DNA from: Histidinibacterium lentulum | GTDB lineage: Bacteria > Pseudomonadota > Alphaproteobacteria > Rhodobacterales > Rhodobacteraceae | Reading direction: 5' to 3' | Length of the DNA: 64,000 nt | NCBI RefSeq assembly: GCF_003789055.1 | Contig: NZ_ML119082.1 | Span: 434,001 to 498,000, forward strand | In this document: piece after piece, positions 63,477-64,000 of the stretch | How positions within the stretch are numbered: position 1 is the stretch's first letter | Layout: each line of letters opens with the position of its first letter | The notes under the pieces: generated by a model | The model's input: the letters and a program-made list of their open reading frames with translations, nothing else | What the model was told of the DNA's origin: nothing | Database searches by the model: none | Program-made: the position numbers and the translations under genes

Positions 63477-64000
63477 GTTTCCAGCTCCACGGGAGAGACG
63501 AAGCCCTCTGGTTTGACCGTCAGAACGGAACAGCCGACGGAGCCAAGGATGGTCTCTGCGGTCTTTCCCACGAACGGTCCTCTCTTGTCGGAGCGGGCTA
63601 TCGCGCCGATGACGATGGTGTCCACACCCCGAAGCCCGGCGATCTGCGGAATAATCTCGGACGCGACACCTTTTCTATGGTGGACGGTCATCCTGTCCGA
63701 AAAACCGGCGAAATCGCGCATGAGGAGGCCGAGACGCCACGCGCTCTGACGCTCCTCGGCCGCCATGACACGGTCCACCTCTTCGGGGCGATTCCTGACG
63801 AGACTGTGCCGCAACGCCGCCTCTTCCGGCAGATGCCAGACGCTGAGCACGTCGAGCGGCGCTCCGGCGGTCTCCGCCAGGGCGTTCGCGATGCGCAGCA
63901 CCCGTCGGTTGAGCACGTCGCGCACCGGGTCCTCGGGGTCCGGATCGACCACCGCCAGAAGGCCGGCCCCTTGTTCCCTCTCATTGTCTGCCACGATCCA
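63473..64000 (-). CDS. universal stress protein, UspE-like C-terminal domain (cut by window end)
   Basis: The frame is open at the end of the window (codons for W-I-V precede a GTG at 63994), so the 5' part is missing. The visible 176 residues form a Usp domain beginning LLAVVDPDPEDP and ending SVLTVKPEGFVSPVELE. The layout and C-terminus resemble the second domain of tandem UspE proteins, so a full protein of about 280-310 residues is likely. The nucleotide-binding loop is atypical (VIGAIARSDKRGPFVGKTAE). It is coupled to mrpA by a 4-base overlap and so belongs to the Mrp operon. Confidence 0.82.
   Translation of the reverse strand, partial: WIVADNEREQGAGLLAVVDPDPEDPVRDVLNRRVLRIANALAETAGAPLDVLSVWHLPEEAALRHSLVRNRPEEVDRVMAAEERQSAWRLGLLMRDFAGFSDRMTVHHRKGVASEIIPQIAGLRGVDTIVIGAIARSDKRGPFVGKTAETILGSVGCSVLTVKPEGFVSPVELET

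Noticed and set aside
63473-63994. Complete 173-residue universal stress protein with GTG start
   Set aside because: The frame is open through the window end, and the visible part aligns with the second domain of a tandem UspE, so it is treated as truncated by the window.

Overview
The window looks like a chromosomal segment of a high-GC alphaproteobacterium of the Rhodobacteraceae (roseobacter-type) group. I infer this from the codon bias, the density of solute-binding-protein-dependent transporters (three ABC importers and one TRAP system), the FYDLN-acid protein of the TIGR02300 family, an Irr-type iron box, DUF1289 and DUF6671 genes, and many LacI, GntR, IclR and LysR regulators paired with small catabolic operons. 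I saw no phage, transposase, integrase or CRISPR array. The genes are tightly packed, and many neighbours are coupled by 4-base ATGA stop/start overlaps.

Layout. 1-3220 (minus): a sugar ABC transporter (permease cut by the window edge, plus binding protein) behind mannonate dehydratase uxuA, suggesting hexuronate use. 3310-9401: mostly housekeeping genes (alpha/beta hydrolase, comM, glutathione transferase, HxlR and GntR regulators, a YgjP-type metalloprotease, the FYDLN protein, tRNA-Ala) around a 510-base gene-free stretch with a long imperfect direct repeat. 9456-11954: a large protein with two glycosyltransferase-like domains and TPR-like repeats. 12374-18344: a TRAP transporter (dctPQM) co-transcribed with an amidase, a DUF3830 protein and a dihydroorotase/allantoinase-like cyclic amidohydrolase, probably for uptake and hydrolysis of a cyclic amide or imide. 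18351-23722: a glycine-betaine-type demethylation module (gbcA, gbcB and a DgcA-like flavoprotein) with a divergent LysR regulator.

23726-31909 is the most unusual operon. A LacI regulator with a perfect palindromic operator faces a seven-gene operon. It encodes a three-histidine-box desaturase-like di-iron membrane enzyme, a divergent ketopantoate hydroxymethyltransferase (PanB) relative that seems to lack the usual metal ligands, a ribose-type ABC importer, an aldose-epimerase-like protein and a 2-hydroxyacid dehydrogenase. I know of no described pathway with this set. 31960-36482 (minus) is a second unusual locus. It combines a FtsX/MacB-type ABC transporter with histidine-rich periplasmic segments, a ZnuA-like binding protein, and NikK-like (DUF4198) and NikL-like secreted proteins whose mature N-termini are predicted to start with His.

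36553-45022 holds inositol-type catabolic genes (iolC, a class II aldolase, iolB, two Gfo/Idh/MocA dehydrogenases, a PhyH-type dioxygenase) and two LacI regulators. Two of its divergent promoter regions share a TGCAACCGGTT motif. 45158-46401: a DUF1289 protein, an Irr-boxed dps and a small unknown protein. 46587-52105: a third sugar ABC system with an IclR regulator and a MmcQ/YjbR gene wedged between the two permease genes. 52107-57864: the DabA/DabB inorganic-carbon pump with a DUF6671 gene and a divergent LysR. 57822-64000 (minus): a complete seven-subunit Mrp Na+/H+ antiporter operon (mrpA-G) preceded by a UspE-like stress protein cut by the window end.
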